A stretch of 64,000 nucleotides of DNA from Thermoprotei archaeon (lineage in GTDB: Archaea; Thermoproteota; Thermoprotei; Gearchaeales; Gearchaeaceae), in the NCBI GenBank assembly GCA_017857595.1, contig JAFMCU010000005.1, forward strand, positions 1 to 64,000. Direction: 5' to 3'. Made by a program: the position numbers and the translations under genes. Below, piece after piece: positions 9,617 to 20,199 of this stretch; the stretch's first letter is position 1; every line of letters begins with the position of its first letter. The notes beneath the pieces were generated by a model. That model had not been told where the DNA came from. It ran no database searches and saw nothing but the letters and a program-made list of their open reading frames with translations.

Positions 9617-11638
9617 ATGTTCAAACCAGAACCAATGCAAAAAATTTTGGTTATAGGATTATCTGATTATTTACGTGATACTTTATCTTTACTTCATGAT
9701 TTAAAGGCTGTTCAAATTGAGCCAGTTAAAGATGAAATATTAAAATTTGCTAAAATACAAACACAAGTAGAAATAGGAAAAGTTGTTTCTGAAGAATATT
9801 TAAGAATAAGAGCTTTAAAGACAGCTCTGCCTCCAAAACCAGTAGTAGAAAAAAGAAAATTTTCAAATCTTAATGAACTTTTAGAAAGTTGCAAATCTGT
9901 CAACATAGATGAGCTGGTGTCAAAATTAAAAAAAGAACAAAATGAAATTCAAGTTAAACTAGAACAATTGAATAATAAGTTAAAATTAGCAGAAAGTTTA
10001 TCTTACATAGATGAAGATCTATCAATATTTAGTGTGTCTTCAGCTAGCTCTTTTTTCTCTTCAATAGAGAAGGAGGGATTTGAAAAATTAAAGAGAATAT
10101 TAGAGCAATCAAAGGCAAGTATCATTTATCAGATTAATGAACAAAAGGATGTACTAAATGTAATTTTTATTGTTGATAACAAAGATATAGAAAAATTTGG
10201 AGCAGCCATTCAAAAGGTTGAAGCTAAATTTTATGAATTAAATAACTTATCTGGCAAACCTAAAGAAATCATTGAACAATCAAAAAAGGAAATAAATGAA
10301 TTAATTAAAAGAAATGAAGAAATAAATTTAAAAATTGAAGAGCTATCTGATAAATATTATTCTTTATTATCTGCTTTGGAAGAACAACTTTCAATAGAGC
10401 AAAGAAAATACGAGATCCTCTCACATTTAGCTCGCACAGAAAAAATTTTTATAGTGGAAGGTTGGATTCCCAAGAAAAGATTGGTGACATTGAAAGAAGC
10501 TATTACAAAAATTTATGAAGGTAAGGTAATCGTCGTTGAAAAGGAAGATAATGATAATCCGCCCACATTAATGTCAAATCCAAAACCTTTAAAAGTATTT
10601 GAATCTTTCATAAGGTTTTACTCCTTACCGCAATATTATGAATTTGATCCTACAACTATATTTTCAATCATATTTCCGTTCTTCTTTGGTTTAATGCTAG
10701 GAGACGTTGGTTATGGCATTCTTATAATATGTATAGCATATTGGATAATAAGAAGGGTAAAATACGGGGGTAAAACAATTGTACCAGCTTGGATAAGAAG
10801 ATTTGCTAGAAATATTTTTAAACCGTCAGCCTTTGTTAAGATCGCAAAAGCAATGCTGCCAGGAGGTATCATTGGTATCATTTTTGGTTTTCTATTCAAT
10901 GAGTATTTCGGTTTTAAATTGAATCAATATCTATTTATTTACTTAAACAATCAATTTGGGTTACATTTACCTGAGGATGGTACATTCCTAGAACCTTTAG
11001 CAAGTCAAGGTTTAAAGACCTTGCTATTATTGAGTGGTTATTTTGGTTTAGCTTTGGTTTCTTTAGGTCTAATTGCAGGTGCTTTAAATTATGTTTGGAT
11101 AAAAGAAAAAAAGCATGCAATTGCAAAACTTGGTTGGCTTTTTGTAGCTTGGGGTATTTCTTTAATAGGATTGTCTTTACTAAAAAGACAGCTATTATCT
11201 CTTACTGGAAATATATTTCTTGATCTCTATTTAGCATTGGTAATTGGTGGATTGATTATGATAGCATTCGGAGAAGGGTTTAGCGCTATAATTGAAATTC
11301 CATCCATAATAAGCCATATTTTATCTTATACCCGATTAATTGGTATATTGCTTGCTTCAATCGTACTTGCTTCCGTAATTGACAGAATCTTTTTAAATAG
11401 CATTTATGCAGGACTGTTTAACGCTATTCTAGGGTTTATCATTTTAATCATAGGACAAGGCTTTAACTTTGTAATAGCTCTATTTGAACCAGGTATACAA
11501 GGAGCACGACTTTTATATGTTGAATTCTTTTCTAAATTCTATAAAGGAGGAGGAAGACCTTTTGTTCCTTTCGGAACACAAAGAAGATACACATTCAATG
11601 AAATAGATGTAGATGCTATATTGAGTAAAAAACAATAA
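9617..11638 (+). CDS. atpI: A-type ATP synthase subunit I (membrane subunit a)
   Basis: PFFFGLMLGDVGYG, LSYTRLIGILLAS, C-terminal membrane domain. Confidence 0.96.
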   Translation: MFKPEPMQKILVIGLSDYLRDTLSLLHDLKAVQIEPVKDEILKFAKIQTQVEIGKVVSEEYLRIRALKTALPPKPVVEKRKFSNLNELLESCKSVNIDELVSKLKKEQNEIQVKLEQLNNKLKLAESLSYIDEDLSIFSVSSASSFFSSIEKEGFEKLKRILEQSKASIIYQINEQKDVLNVIFIVDNKDIEKFGAAIQKVEAKFYELNNLSGKPKEIIEQSKKEINELIKRNEEINLKIEELSDKYYSLLSALEEQLSIEQRKYEILSHLARTEKIFIVEGWIPKKRLVTLKEAITKIYEGKVIVVEKEDNDNPPTLMSNPKPLKVFESFIRFYSLPQYYEFDPTTIFSIIFPFFFGLMLGDVGYGILIICIAYWIIRRVKYGGKTIVPAWIRRFARNIFKPSAFVKIAKAMLPGGIIGIIFGFLFNEYFGFKLNQYLFIYLNNQFGLHLPEDGTFLEPLASQGLKTLLLLSGYFGLALVSLGLIAGALNYVWIKEKKHAIAKLGWLFVAWGISLIGLSLLKRQLLSLTGNIFLDLYLALVIGGLIMIAFGEGFSAIIEIPSIISHILSYTRLIGILLASIVLASVIDRIFLNSIYAGLFNAILGFIILIIGQGFNFVIALFEPGIQGARLLYVEFFSKFYKGGGRPFVPFGTQRRYTFNEIDVDAILSKKQ

Positions 11639-11676
11639 ATTTAAAATATGATTTATGTTAACAAAAGATATTAGAT

Positions 11677-12006
11677 ATGGGTGGTAAAGGAAAGAAGGGT
11701 ATTTCGCAATTAGCTAAAAGACAAGAAAAAGCCATTAAAGAAGCTTCACAAAGGAAAGAAAAGCCAAAAATTCCTGAAAAGAAAGAAACCCAAAGACCAA
11801 TTTCTATTTCGAGCGAGTCTATTCTTGAAAGTATTAAAAAGGAATTAAAGAATTTTGATTATTTATCAGCGTGGGTTGTTTCTTCTAAATATAATATAAC
11901 TCAAGGCGAATCTAAAAGAATCTTACAAAGACTCGAAAGTGAAGGACTTATAAAGCCAGCTTATAAAATTTCAAGAAATCCGATTTATTCTATCCTGAGA
12001 GCTTAA
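11677..12006 (+). CDS. rps25e: Ribosomal protein eS25
   Basis: Basic N-terminus plus winged helix VSSKYNITQGESKRILQRLESEGLIK. Confidence 0.9.
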   Translation: MGGKGKKGISQLAKRQEKAIKEASQRKEKPKIPEKKETQRPISISSESILESIKKELKNFDYLSAWVVSSKYNITQGESKRILQRLESEGLIKPAYKISRNPIYSILRA

Positions 12007-12515
12007 GAAAATACCTCAGTAAAAGATTTTACTTTTTTATATTGTTCAAGAAGTTTTTGAGTGGCTGTTATAACACCTATCTCTCTATCCCATATTATTA
12101 AACCTTCTTCTTCCATTTTTCTTAGAACATAATCTATATTTTTGACTTTTTTATCAAAGTCTATTCTAATTCTTAATTCTCCTATGCTATAATACTTAGC
12201 TATGTATTCTCTTAATTTTTCTTCTCCTTCAATAATTTCTTTTTTTTCTTCAATTTTAGGTTTTTCCTCTTTTGTTTTACTTACTGCTATTTCTACTTTT
12301 TCAGGTAAAGGAAATAGCGGCTCAGATTTGCTCCACTTTCCTATTAATTTCACTACTTTTTTTTCTTCTAACTCACTTAATAATGCACTCAAAACTAAAT
12401 TACTAGCTCCCTTCTCTTTGGCCCACTTAATTAATTCTTCAATTTCTATTTGACCTTTACTTTCAATTAATGAAAGAAGTTCATCATATAAAGAATTTGT
12501 TTTATTACTTTGCAT
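12003..12515 (-). CDS. Uncharacterised protein with two apparent winged-helix segments joined by a charged linker
   Basis: Helical N-terminal and C-terminal segments separated by EEKPKIEEKKEIIEGEE. Confidence 0.55.
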   Translation of the reverse strand: MQSNKTNSLYDELLSLIESKGQIEIEELIKWAKEKGASNLVLSALLSELEEKKVVKLIGKWSKSEPLFPLPEKVEIAVSKTKEEKPKIEEKKEIIEGEEKLREYIAKYYSIGELRIRIDFDKKVKNIDYVLRKMEEEGLIIWDREIGVITATQKLLEQYKKVKSFTEVFS

Positions 12516-12536
12516 TATTTCAATAATAAATTATTA

Positions 12537-12818
12537 ATGAGCATATATAACTTAATGAAGAATTTTAATAACAAAATTCTAAATGAAATCATCAATTTGA
12601 TTCAGCAATCTAAAGAGAATTTCTTTTTCTATGTTTCGAATGGAATTTTAAATACTGAAGGTAAAAAGTTACAAATCCTCATAATAAGAAAATATTCAGT
12701 ATTGTTTAAAGATAAAAAATATTGGATTTATATTAGAAAAAATAAGGAAGAAGATTTTTTGCGGATGCTGAATTATATGGAAAAAGATATAGAAAACTAT
12801 TTACAACAAATTAAATGA
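12537..12818 (+). CDS. Hypothetical protein
   Basis: Open frame; ATG at 12537 preferred over the track TTG at 12510, which overlaps the divergent gene. Confidence 0.5.
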   Translation: MSIYNLMKNFNNKILNEIINLIQQSKENFFFYVSNGILNTEGKKLQILIIRKYSVLFKDKKYWIYIRKNKEEDFLRMLNYMEKDIENYLQQIK

Positions 12819-13326
12819 AATATTTCTTTTTGGCAGGAGGAATTACGTATAGATAAATTTTATGTGTCCTTCCTGAATCATAGATTTCTTCGACTTTTGT
12901 TGGAATCCATCCAGGTATTTCAAAGTCATGGCTTACAATTCTTGCACCAGGTTTTAATTCTTTTTCTAGTTTAGGCTTTAATTTTTCATTAACGCTCGTT
13001 AGTAAGTAAAGTGTTACTACATCTGCTTCATTTAGGGGAAATTCATATAAGTTACCTTGAATTATTTGAACACGATCATCCAAATTCATTTTTCTTATTT
13101 TTTCTTCAATATTCTTGACAAATTCATTTCTAATCTCAACTCCTATGCATTTTGCTTTGAATTCAGTAGCGCCTATTATTAAAACTCTACCATCTCCAGC
13201 TCCAAGATCTATTATCTTATCGTCAGGCTTTACTTCTGCAATTTTTAACATTTTTCTAACAACATTTTCAGGTGTTGGCACAAAAGGTACTTCAGGTATA
13301 TAATTCCTTTGTGAACTATTTGTCAT
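12811..13326 (-). CDS. Class I SAM-dependent methyltransferase
   Basis: IIDLGAGDGRVLIIGA motif I, GVEI acidic strand. Confidence 0.88.
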   Translation of the reverse strand: MTNSSQRNYIPEVPFVPTPENVVRKMLKIAEVKPDDKIIDLGAGDGRVLIIGATEFKAKCIGVEIRNEFVKNIEEKIRKMNLDDRVQIIQGNLYEFPLNEADVVTLYLLTSVNEKLKPKLEKELKPGARIVSHDFEIPGWIPTKVEEIYDSGRTHKIYLYVIPPAKKKYFI

Positions 13327-13411
13327 TATTCTTTAATTAAGTACTACTAATCTTAAAAATTTTGTTTTAATTAAGCTTAAATATGGAGTGACAAATAATT
13401 AGAATGGTAGA

Positions 13412-13807
13412 ATGGCCTTTAGCCAAGCATTTGTAAGAAGTATGCAAGAATGGGTAGGTGAACAGAAGAAAATTTTAGAATTGGCAAAGAAAAATATGGA
13501 AAATTTCAAAAATGCTGATAGATTAACTTTATTAATAGCTTCTAGAACAGCTTGTCAACATATCAGTAGAACAATCAAAGGTTTTGAAAATTGGTTGCAG
13601 AATCCAGCTATTATAACAGTCATGCCTAAGGAAATGCTTCAAGAAATTCATGAAAAAATTTGGAAAATTATGATTGATTTAATCGAATTCGATGCCAAAC
13701 ACACTGGAGACTTTCTTGAGTTTTTAAAAGATAAAGACAAATTGGATATTTCATCATTATTAATTAAAGAAGAAAAAGAAGATAGATCTCCACCTTATTC
13801 ACTTTAA
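13412..13807 (+). CDS. DUF2153-like crenarchaeal conserved protein
   Basis: All-helical 131 aa; resembles DUF2153 from memory. Confidence 0.55.
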   Translation: MAFSQAFVRSMQEWVGEQKKILELAKKNMENFKNADRLTLLIASRTACQHISRTIKGFENWLQNPAIITVMPKEMLQEIHEKIWKIMIDLIEFDAKHTGDFLEFLKDKDKLDISSLLIKEEKEDRSPPYSL

Positions 13808-14253
13808 ATTTTTCTAACTAAGTAGTACACTGCTCCTAAAAGTAATATTATTCCTATAACTAATAAAGTATCACGTGTATAATCAACAGAAGGCGTGATA
13901 ATTCCTTTATTATTTACAAGAATTTCATACAAATTACCCCAACCAGAAATGTTAGTATAAACTCTAACACCTAAGTAAGTATCTCCGTTAATTTGTCCCA
14001 ATGTTATTAGTATAGTTATAGGGTAGCTCTCATTTCCATTATAATAGTATGTCTGATAAAGAGTTCTATTTACAAAAATTTGAACTATCAATACTTTTTC
14101 ACCTTGAAAACTTGGGGCATTTACAGTTATTAAAAATTGACCCTTAGAAGGGTTAATATATTGTATGTTCACTGAAGCATAGGCGAACACTATATTTAAA
14201 TTTGAAATTAAAATTACAACGAATACTAAAATTACTAATCTCTTTTTGTCCAT
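13804..14253 (-). CDS. Secreted/membrane-anchored protein (signal peptide, beta-rich domain, C-terminal TM)
   Basis: N-terminal hydrophobic signal; C-terminal LLVIGIILLLGAVYYLVRKI. Confidence 0.65.
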   Translation of the reverse strand: MDKKRLVILVFVVILISNLNIVFAYASVNIQYINPSKGQFLITVNAPSFQGEKVLIVQIFVNRTLYQTYYYNGNESYPITILITLGQINGDTYLGVRVYTNISGWGNLYEILVNNKGIITPSVDYTRDTLLVIGIILLLGAVYYLVRKI

Positions 14254-14296
14254 TTTTAAATAGAAATTAAATATTTAAACTAAAATATTAGCGTAT

Positions 14297-15490
14297 ATGG
14301 TCGTAATTCTTCGCGAATCTGAATCATATAAAGAATTGTTTCCTGTTACATATATTCGATCTTATTATGATGTTATTATAGGGGCTTTATCTTTAAGAAA
14401 AAAGTTAGAATTGGCTGGAATTGAGGCGTATATTGAAACGAATAATCCTTTTTTATCTTTGCTTTATAAAAATCCTTCTTTTTCAATTGATGAAAGAGAT
14501 GTTACTATTAGCAAATTTGTGTATTTATCTAATGAAGAAATAAAAAAGTTTAAAAATGTAAGTGGCAAAACACTTATTACATCTAATGACGTAGTTATAG
14601 GATATACTGGTAATGTAGAGGATATTAAAGATTTTAAAAATTTTAACAAGTTGAATGTACGTGCAGAAATAATAAGTAAGCCCTTTGATTTGATTAAATA
14701 TAACAAAATAGCGCTAGAAGATGATGTTTTATACCTTTCAAAATTATATGAAGAGAAAAAAATATCAAGCAATAAATTAGGAAAATTTGGAATTTATTCA
14801 AATGGAGATTTTATATTAGAACCAAATGTTTTATTTGATGCAAGAAGCGGACCGATTATAATTGAAGATGGTGCATATATTCAAGGATTTACTAGAATAG
14901 AAGGACCTTCATTTATAGGCTCCAATTCACAAATAGTTTCATTTACAAACATTAGAAAATCCTACATAGGTAAAAGCTGTGTTATAGGAGGTGAGATTAG
15001 TAATTCAATCATTTTAGATTATACAAACAGTAGACATAATAGCTATATAGGCGACTCTTATATCTGTACATGGGTTAATATAGGTGCTCATACTGTAACA
15101 TCTAATTTAAAACATACATATGGAATAATAAAGTATGAAACTCTTCACAGTGAAATATTAACAAATATGACTAAATTAGGTAGTATTATCGGTGATTTTT
15201 CTAAGACTTCTATAGGTTGCCATATTTTAAGTGGAAAGTTTATTGGATTCTCATCTATGGTAAATTTCATACAAACAAAAAGTATTCCGAGCTTTACGAT
15301 TTGGCAAGGTATAAAAGGTGAAGCTTACGAATTCAATTTTGATTCAGCAGTAGAAACAGCAAAGCGATTTATGACGAAGAAAGGTATTGATTTTGATGGA
15401 AAAATGTATAACGTTTTTAGAGAGATATTTTATTCAACTGAAGAAGATAGAGTTAAGTTTGGTGTTAAAAAAGAGAAATTAAGATTTTAA
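14297..15490 (+). CDS. GlmU-like left-handed beta-helix sugar-phosphate nucleotidyl/acetyltransferase
   Basis: Hexapeptide-repeat pattern IIIEDGAYIQGFTRIEGPSFIGSNSQI...IGGEISNSIILDYTNSRHNSYIGDSYICTWVNIGA. Confidence 0.8.
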   Translation: MVVILRESESYKELFPVTYIRSYYDVIIGALSLRKKLELAGIEAYIETNNPFLSLLYKNPSFSIDERDVTISKFVYLSNEEIKKFKNVSGKTLITSNDVVIGYTGNVEDIKDFKNFNKLNVRAEIISKPFDLIKYNKIALEDDVLYLSKLYEEKKISSNKLGKFGIYSNGDFILEPNVLFDARSGPIIIEDGAYIQGFTRIEGPSFIGSNSQIVSFTNIRKSYIGKSCVIGGEISNSIILDYTNSRHNSYIGDSYICTWVNIGAHTVTSNLKHTYGIIKYETLHSEILTNMTKLGSIIGDFSKTSIGCHILSGKFIGFSSMVNFIQTKSIPSFTIWQGIKGEAYEFNFDSAVETAKRFMTKKGIDFDGKMYNVFREIFYSTEEDRVKFGVKKEKLRF

Positions 15491-15491
15491 T

Positions 15492-17906
15492 TCATTCAAA
15501 AAACAGGTCATAGGAAATATTCTCAATTTCTTGACTCTTTACATTTCCTGCACCTTTATCAAGTATTATTAAACTGTTAATTTTTAATGTATTTGCTATA
15601 TCTTCTTGATTTTGAACAATGAAATCTTTTAAATTTCCTGCATAAATTCTAACCTCTTTAATAGGCTTGCTCAATGCAACACGGTTTTTAACCTTTATTC
15701 TTCTTAACTCAGCTATCAGTGATATTATTGTATTGCCTTTGCTTATTGAATCTTCATCAAATGAGCTTGGTTGTGGATAACTTTTCAAATGAATTGTTTC
15801 ATTTTTATAAAAATTATTGTATATCTCTTCTGTTATATGAGGGGCGAAAGGTGCAAGTAATAATAAAATATGGAACAGGGCATGTCTTAAGACATAAAAA
15901 GCCGCTTTATCTCCTTTCGAAGTTCTATGCTTAACTGCTTCTAAATACTGATCGCAGAATTTATTCCAAATAAAGCTTCTCAATTCATTCAATGCGTCAA
16001 AAAAATTGTATTCTTCTAAGTACGTATTAACGTTGTTAATCGTCTTTTGTAACGAGTTCAATATCCATTTATCAATTAAATTATTGATTTCTACGTTTTC
16101 ATTCACTTCTTTTGTGAATGTAAATACATATTTTGCAGCATTCCATAATTTGATTAGAAATCTTTTGTTAAAGTCAAGATCTTCAAACCTTACAGCTATA
16201 TCTGAACCCGTTTTAACTGAACCTAGAGCCCATAGTCTAAAAGCGTCACAACCATACCTACTAAATAATTCTTCCAATGGAATAACATTTCCATAACTTT
16301 TATGCATCATTCTTCCATCCGTCCCTTTCACCATACCATTTATTAGAGCTAATTTGAAAGCAGGCACATTAAACATTGCAACATGTCTGAGAAGTAAATA
16401 ATAGTCCCAAGTTCTAATTATGTCATATCCATTTGGTTGCAAATCTGCTGGTAATAATCGCATATCTAAATTATCTGGCCAACCTGCATGTATTGCGCTA
16501 GTCATACTAGAATCATACCATGTATCTAAAACATCTCTTTCACCTTCAAATTCTTTATTTCCACATTTTGGACATTTATCTATCTTTGGTTCATTCAACC
16601 TTGGATCTATAGGAAGCCATTCTTCTTTAGCTAAAATAGTTTCTTTGCAATTTTTACAATACCAAATTGGTATAGGTGTACCGAAAACCCTTTGTCTTGA
16701 AATTACCCAATCCCAAGTTAAAGAATTTACCCAATCCTCTAACCTTTTGTATTGATAATTAGGTATCCATTTTATTTGCTTAGCTATGTTAAGAATTTCA
16801 TTATTTAATTTAGATGATGCAAAGAACCATTGTTCTTTTTCAATAATTTCTACATTCGTATGACAACGCCAACATTTACCTACTTCACTAGTTATTTTTT
16901 CTTCTTTAATAATTAAGTTTAATTTTCTCAATTCTTCAACGATTTTTCTTCTTGCATCCTGAGCTTTAAGATCCTTAATTATTGCTAATCTATCATCTTT
17001 TATCCTGCCTTTTTCATCTAAAATTACCTTTATAGGTAAATCATACTTTGCTTGAATTTTTACATCTCTCTTATCGCCAAATGTACAAATCATCATTACA
17101 CCTGTACCAAAGTTTAAATCTACTTCATTGGAGTATATGAAAGGAACTTTGTTTCCATATATAGGCACTTCGACAAATTTACCTGAATATTTTAAATATC
17201 TTTCATCGTTAGGATTTGCAGCAACTGCTACACATGAACCTAGTAATTCAGGTCTTGTTGTGGCTATTATTAAATCCTCATTGTCAACTTTGAATTTTAT
17301 ATAATAAAATTCTCTTGTTTCCTCATTATATTCAACTTCTGCTTCAGCTATTGCTGTCTCACATCGAGGACACCAATAAATAGGATGTTTACCTCTGTAA
17401 ATGAAGCCTTTTTTAAACATCAATATAAAAGATAATTGAATTTTTCTAACGTAATCTTCATTCATTGTATAATACATAAGATCCCAATCAAACGACATTC
17501 CTAATCTCTTAAAAGATTTTATCATATCTTCTATCCAGATTTTTGTGTAATTGACACACGCATTATGGAATTCGACCCAATCCATTTCACTTTTATTTTT
17601 CTTTAATATTTTTTCCACCCTCACTTCTGTAGGCAAACCATGGCAATCAAAACCTATCGGAAAATTTACATTGTAGCCCTTCATTCTTTTGTATCTAGCA
17701 ACAACATCACAATATACATAGTTTAATGCATTACCAGGCGTTATTTCTCCAGAAACATAAGGTGGAGGAGTATTTATAGCAAAAGTAGGTTTTCTAGTAT
17801 CATTCTTATTGTACTTAAATATTTTGTTCTCTATCCAATACTTTTGCCATTTTTCTTCTATAGATTTATAATCGTAATCTTTCATATTGCCTTTTTTATC
17901 CCACAT
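15492..17906 (-). CDS. valS: Valyl-tRNA synthetase
   Basis: PPPYVSGEITPGNALNYVYCDVVARYKRMKGYNVNFPIGFDCHGLPTE, KSYGN KMSKS-like motif, CPRC/CWRC/CPKC zinc sites. Confidence 0.95.
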   Translation of the reverse strand: MWDKKGNMKDYDYKSIEEKWQKYWIENKIFKYNKNDTRKPTFAINTPPPYVSGEITPGNALNYVYCDVVARYKRMKGYNVNFPIGFDCHGLPTEVRVEKILKKNKSEMDWVEFHNACVNYTKIWIEDMIKSFKRLGMSFDWDLMYYTMNEDYVRKIQLSFILMFKKGFIYRGKHPIYWCPRCETAIAEAEVEYNEETREFYYIKFKVDNEDLIIATTRPELLGSCVAVAANPNDERYLKYSGKFVEVPIYGNKVPFIYSNEVDLNFGTGVMMICTFGDKRDVKIQAKYDLPIKVILDEKGRIKDDRLAIIKDLKAQDARRKIVEELRKLNLIIKEEKITSEVGKCWRCHTNVEIIEKEQWFFASSKLNNEILNIAKQIKWIPNYQYKRLEDWVNSLTWDWVISRQRVFGTPIPIWYCKNCKETILAKEEWLPIDPRLNEPKIDKCPKCGNKEFEGERDVLDTWYDSSMTSAIHAGWPDNLDMRLLPADLQPNGYDIIRTWDYYLLLRHVAMFNVPAFKLALINGMVKGTDGRMMHKSYGNVIPLEELFSRYGCDAFRLWALGSVKTGSDIAVRFEDLDFNKRFLIKLWNAAKYVFTFTKEVNENVEINNLIDKWILNSLQKTINNVNTYLEEYNFFDALNELRSFIWNKFCDQYLEAVKHRTSKGDKAAFYVLRHALFHILLLLAPFAPHITEEIYNNFYKNETIHLKSYPQPSSFDEDSISKGNTIISLIAELRRIKVKNRVALSKPIKEVRIYAGNLKDFIVQNQEDIANTLKINSLIILDKGAGNVKSQEIENISYDLFFE

Positions 17907-17965
17907 GATTGATGTTTACAAAATTAATTAATGAAGACATCTTTCTTAAAAATAACAGCTTTAGG

Positions 17966-17986
17966 CAAAATAAAGATTTTATTTTG
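17966..17986. promoter_or_regulatory. Perfect inverted repeat CAAAATAAA-gat-TTTATTTTG (9-3-9), putative operator
   Basis: Read directly in the intergenic region 24 nt upstream of the GTG start at 18010. Confidence 0.5.
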
Positions 17987-18009
17987 TAATAACTACTAAT
18001 ACTTATATC

Positions 18010-18825
18010 GTGTCAAAGACCGATGAAATTTATAAATTATTATCTAATAAAACTGTTCGTAAGACAATTTCTTTATTAGCTGAGAAAGGTTCATTGAGAG
18101 CAACTCAAATAATTGAAATGATTGGTTGCTCTCCAGGAACCTTTTATGATGCCTTAAAAAAAATGCAGGAATTTGTCAAGAAAAAAGAAGATGGGAGCTA
18201 TATGTTGACAGATAGAGGTTTAGAACTTTACAATATAATATTAAAACAAGAAAAAGGTCAACCTATGATTGAGAGTCCACTTTTAAGATTTACTCTTAGC
18301 TTACCTTACATATTTCCAATAAGAATTTTTACTTTCTTAAATGAACAAAAGCGAATTCATTTATTTTTATTCTTCGCAATTTTAGTTTATTTAAATAGTT
18401 TAATATTAAGCATCTCGCAAAATCCATTATTATTTTACTTATTAATTCCTATAAAATTAAATTCGATGCCTTTTTTATTTTTTATATATTTTTTTGTAAA
18501 TTCAATAATAAGCTTTGCAATATGCTATTTTTTTTCTATATTGTTTAATTTAATCAGAGACTCATTGAGATTATTTTTTTTATTTCCCTTAACGTATTTA
18601 CCTTCTACGCTATATAATTTAATCATAATTTCATTTAATTTATCTACTAATGACTTTTTGTTCATGACATTACAGGTAGTACCATTATTTTTTACTTTCA
18701 CTTTCATAGTTTCTATATTATGGTCTCAAACAAAATCTAATATTGAAGCTTGCTTTATAGTATCTTTTATACTAATAATGGTAAGCTTATTATCATCTCA
18801 ATTTATATTGTTTAAAATAACCTAG
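18010..18825 (+). CDS. Membrane-integrated winged-helix transcriptional regulator (N-terminal wHTH + multi-TM domain)
   Basis: VRKTISLLAEKGSLRATQIIEMIGCSPGTFYDALKKM wHTH followed by about 6 hydrophobic segments. Confidence 0.75.
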   Translation: MSKTDEIYKLLSNKTVRKTISLLAEKGSLRATQIIEMIGCSPGTFYDALKKMQEFVKKKEDGSYMLTDRGLELYNIILKQEKGQPMIESPLLRFTLSLPYIFPIRIFTFLNEQKRIHLFLFFAILVYLNSLILSISQNPLLFYLLIPIKLNSMPFLFFIYFFVNSIISFAICYFFSILFNLIRDSLRLFFLFPLTYLPSTLYNLIIISFNLSTNDFLFMTLQVVPLFFTFTFIVSILWSQTKSNIEACFIVSFILIMVSLLSSQFILFKIT

Positions 18826-20199
18826 ATGACTTACGACAATCTACTACCATCGTATGAATTTGAAAAATTAATGGGTATTCCTTATTTCTTTACATCTACC
18901 CAACCTATTCATGGAGTGATAAAATATAGAATTGATGATTTTTATGTTGAGGAGATATTTAAAAATGGAATATTTGCTACACAAATCGATTTGCTTAATA
19001 ATTTATTCCCAAATAAGGGCAATTATTTATATGTAGTTATTCAGAAGAGGAATTTAAGCGTGAATGAACTATTAGATTATATATCTAATAAACTACGAAT
19101 AAATAAAAGTAGCATAGGTATATCAGGAATAAAGGATAAGAGAGCTATAACTACACAGATATTATCTCTAAAAGGTATTAATTCTGAACATGTTAAAATT
19201 TTGAATTCATCAAGAGTTAAAATATTAGGCAGTTTCTATTCCTATGGGCCTTTAAGATTGGGTACACATGAAGGCAACCATTTTATAATAATTATAAGAA
19301 ACATAAAATTAAACAAAGACAAATTAATCGAAATCTCTAGCTTTTTGCAGAACTTTTTTAATTTCAATCTAATACCTAATTTTTTTGGTTATCAGAGGTT
19401 TGGCATACCTCGTTCAGTAACACATTTAATTGGTAGAGAACTTCTACTTAACAATTTTGAAAAGGTTATCGATCTTATCTTAGGCTATCCTGACGTATAT
19501 GAACCTGAGGAAATAAGGAATTTTAGGGAAGTATATAATAAAACTAGAGACCTTAATCTTTGTCTTAAATATTTACCAAGCAGCTTGTATTATGAAAAGA
19601 TTGTAATAGAGTACTTATTACAACATCAGAATGATTATGAAGGTGCTATTGCAGCCTTGCCAGCAACAACGCTTAGAATGTTTTTAGAATCTTATTCATC
19701 TTATATCTTCAATATTCTGTTGACCAAGAGACTTTCTTTAGGAATTGAACCTATTAAGGGCGATTTGATAGCTCCATTGGATAGATATACACCTATTAAT
19801 TATTCTTGGGAAATCGGTAGAGAAATTGACTTAGATAAAGCTGTTAAATTAATATCAAATAGGAAGGCAACTCTAGTATTACCTGTTTTAGGTTACAAAA
19901 TAAAATTAGGTTATGGACTTGTTAGAGATATATTAAACGAAATTTTAATCAATGAAGGATTAAGGCTGAAGGATTTTAAGTTTATAGTTCAAAATAAGCC
20001 TGTAATAATTCGTGGCTCCTATAGAAGTGCTTTTGTTAATTTGATAAGTAAATTACGTTATACGATTGAAGAAGATTTGATATTGGATGGGAATGCTTTA
20101 ATACTTGATTTTAGTCTTCCAAGAGGAAGTTATGCAACAATTGTATTAAGAGAATATATGAAATCTCCAAATGAAGGCTTTTATATTGGCAAGATTTAG
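18826..20199 (+). CDS. truD: tRNA pseudouridine(13) synthase
   Basis: IGISGIKDKRAITTQ, PNFFGYQRFG motifs. Confidence 0.93.
   Translation: MTYDNLLPSYEFEKLMGIPYFFTSTQPIHGVIKYRIDDFYVEEIFKNGIFATQIDLLNNLFPNKGNYLYVVIQKRNLSVNELLDYISNKLRINKSSIGISGIKDKRAITTQILSLKGINSEHVKILNSSRVKILGSFYSYGPLRLGTHEGNHFIIIIRNIKLNKDKLIEISSFLQNFFNFNLIPNFFGYQRFGIPRSVTHLIGRELLLNNFEKVIDLILGYPDVYEPEEIRNFREVYNKTRDLNLCLKYLPSSLYYEKIVIEYLLQHQNDYEGAIAALPATTLRMFLESYSSYIFNILLTKRLSLGIEPIKGDLIAPLDRYTPINYSWEIGREIDLDKAVKLISNRKATLVLPVLGYKIKLGYGLVRDILNEILINEGLRLKDFKFIVQNKPVIIRGSYRSAFVNLISKLRYTIEEDLILDGNALILDFSLPRGSYATIVLREYMKSPNEGFYIGKI

Noticed and set aside
12510-12536. TTG start of the 102-aa ORF giving a head-to-head overlap with the minus-strand gene
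   Set aside because: An in-frame ATG at 12537 is a better start and removes the overlap.
16006-16755. Plus-strand ORFs opposite valS (16006-16296, 16420-16755)
   Set aside because: Opposite conserved synthetase motifs; no supporting motifs.
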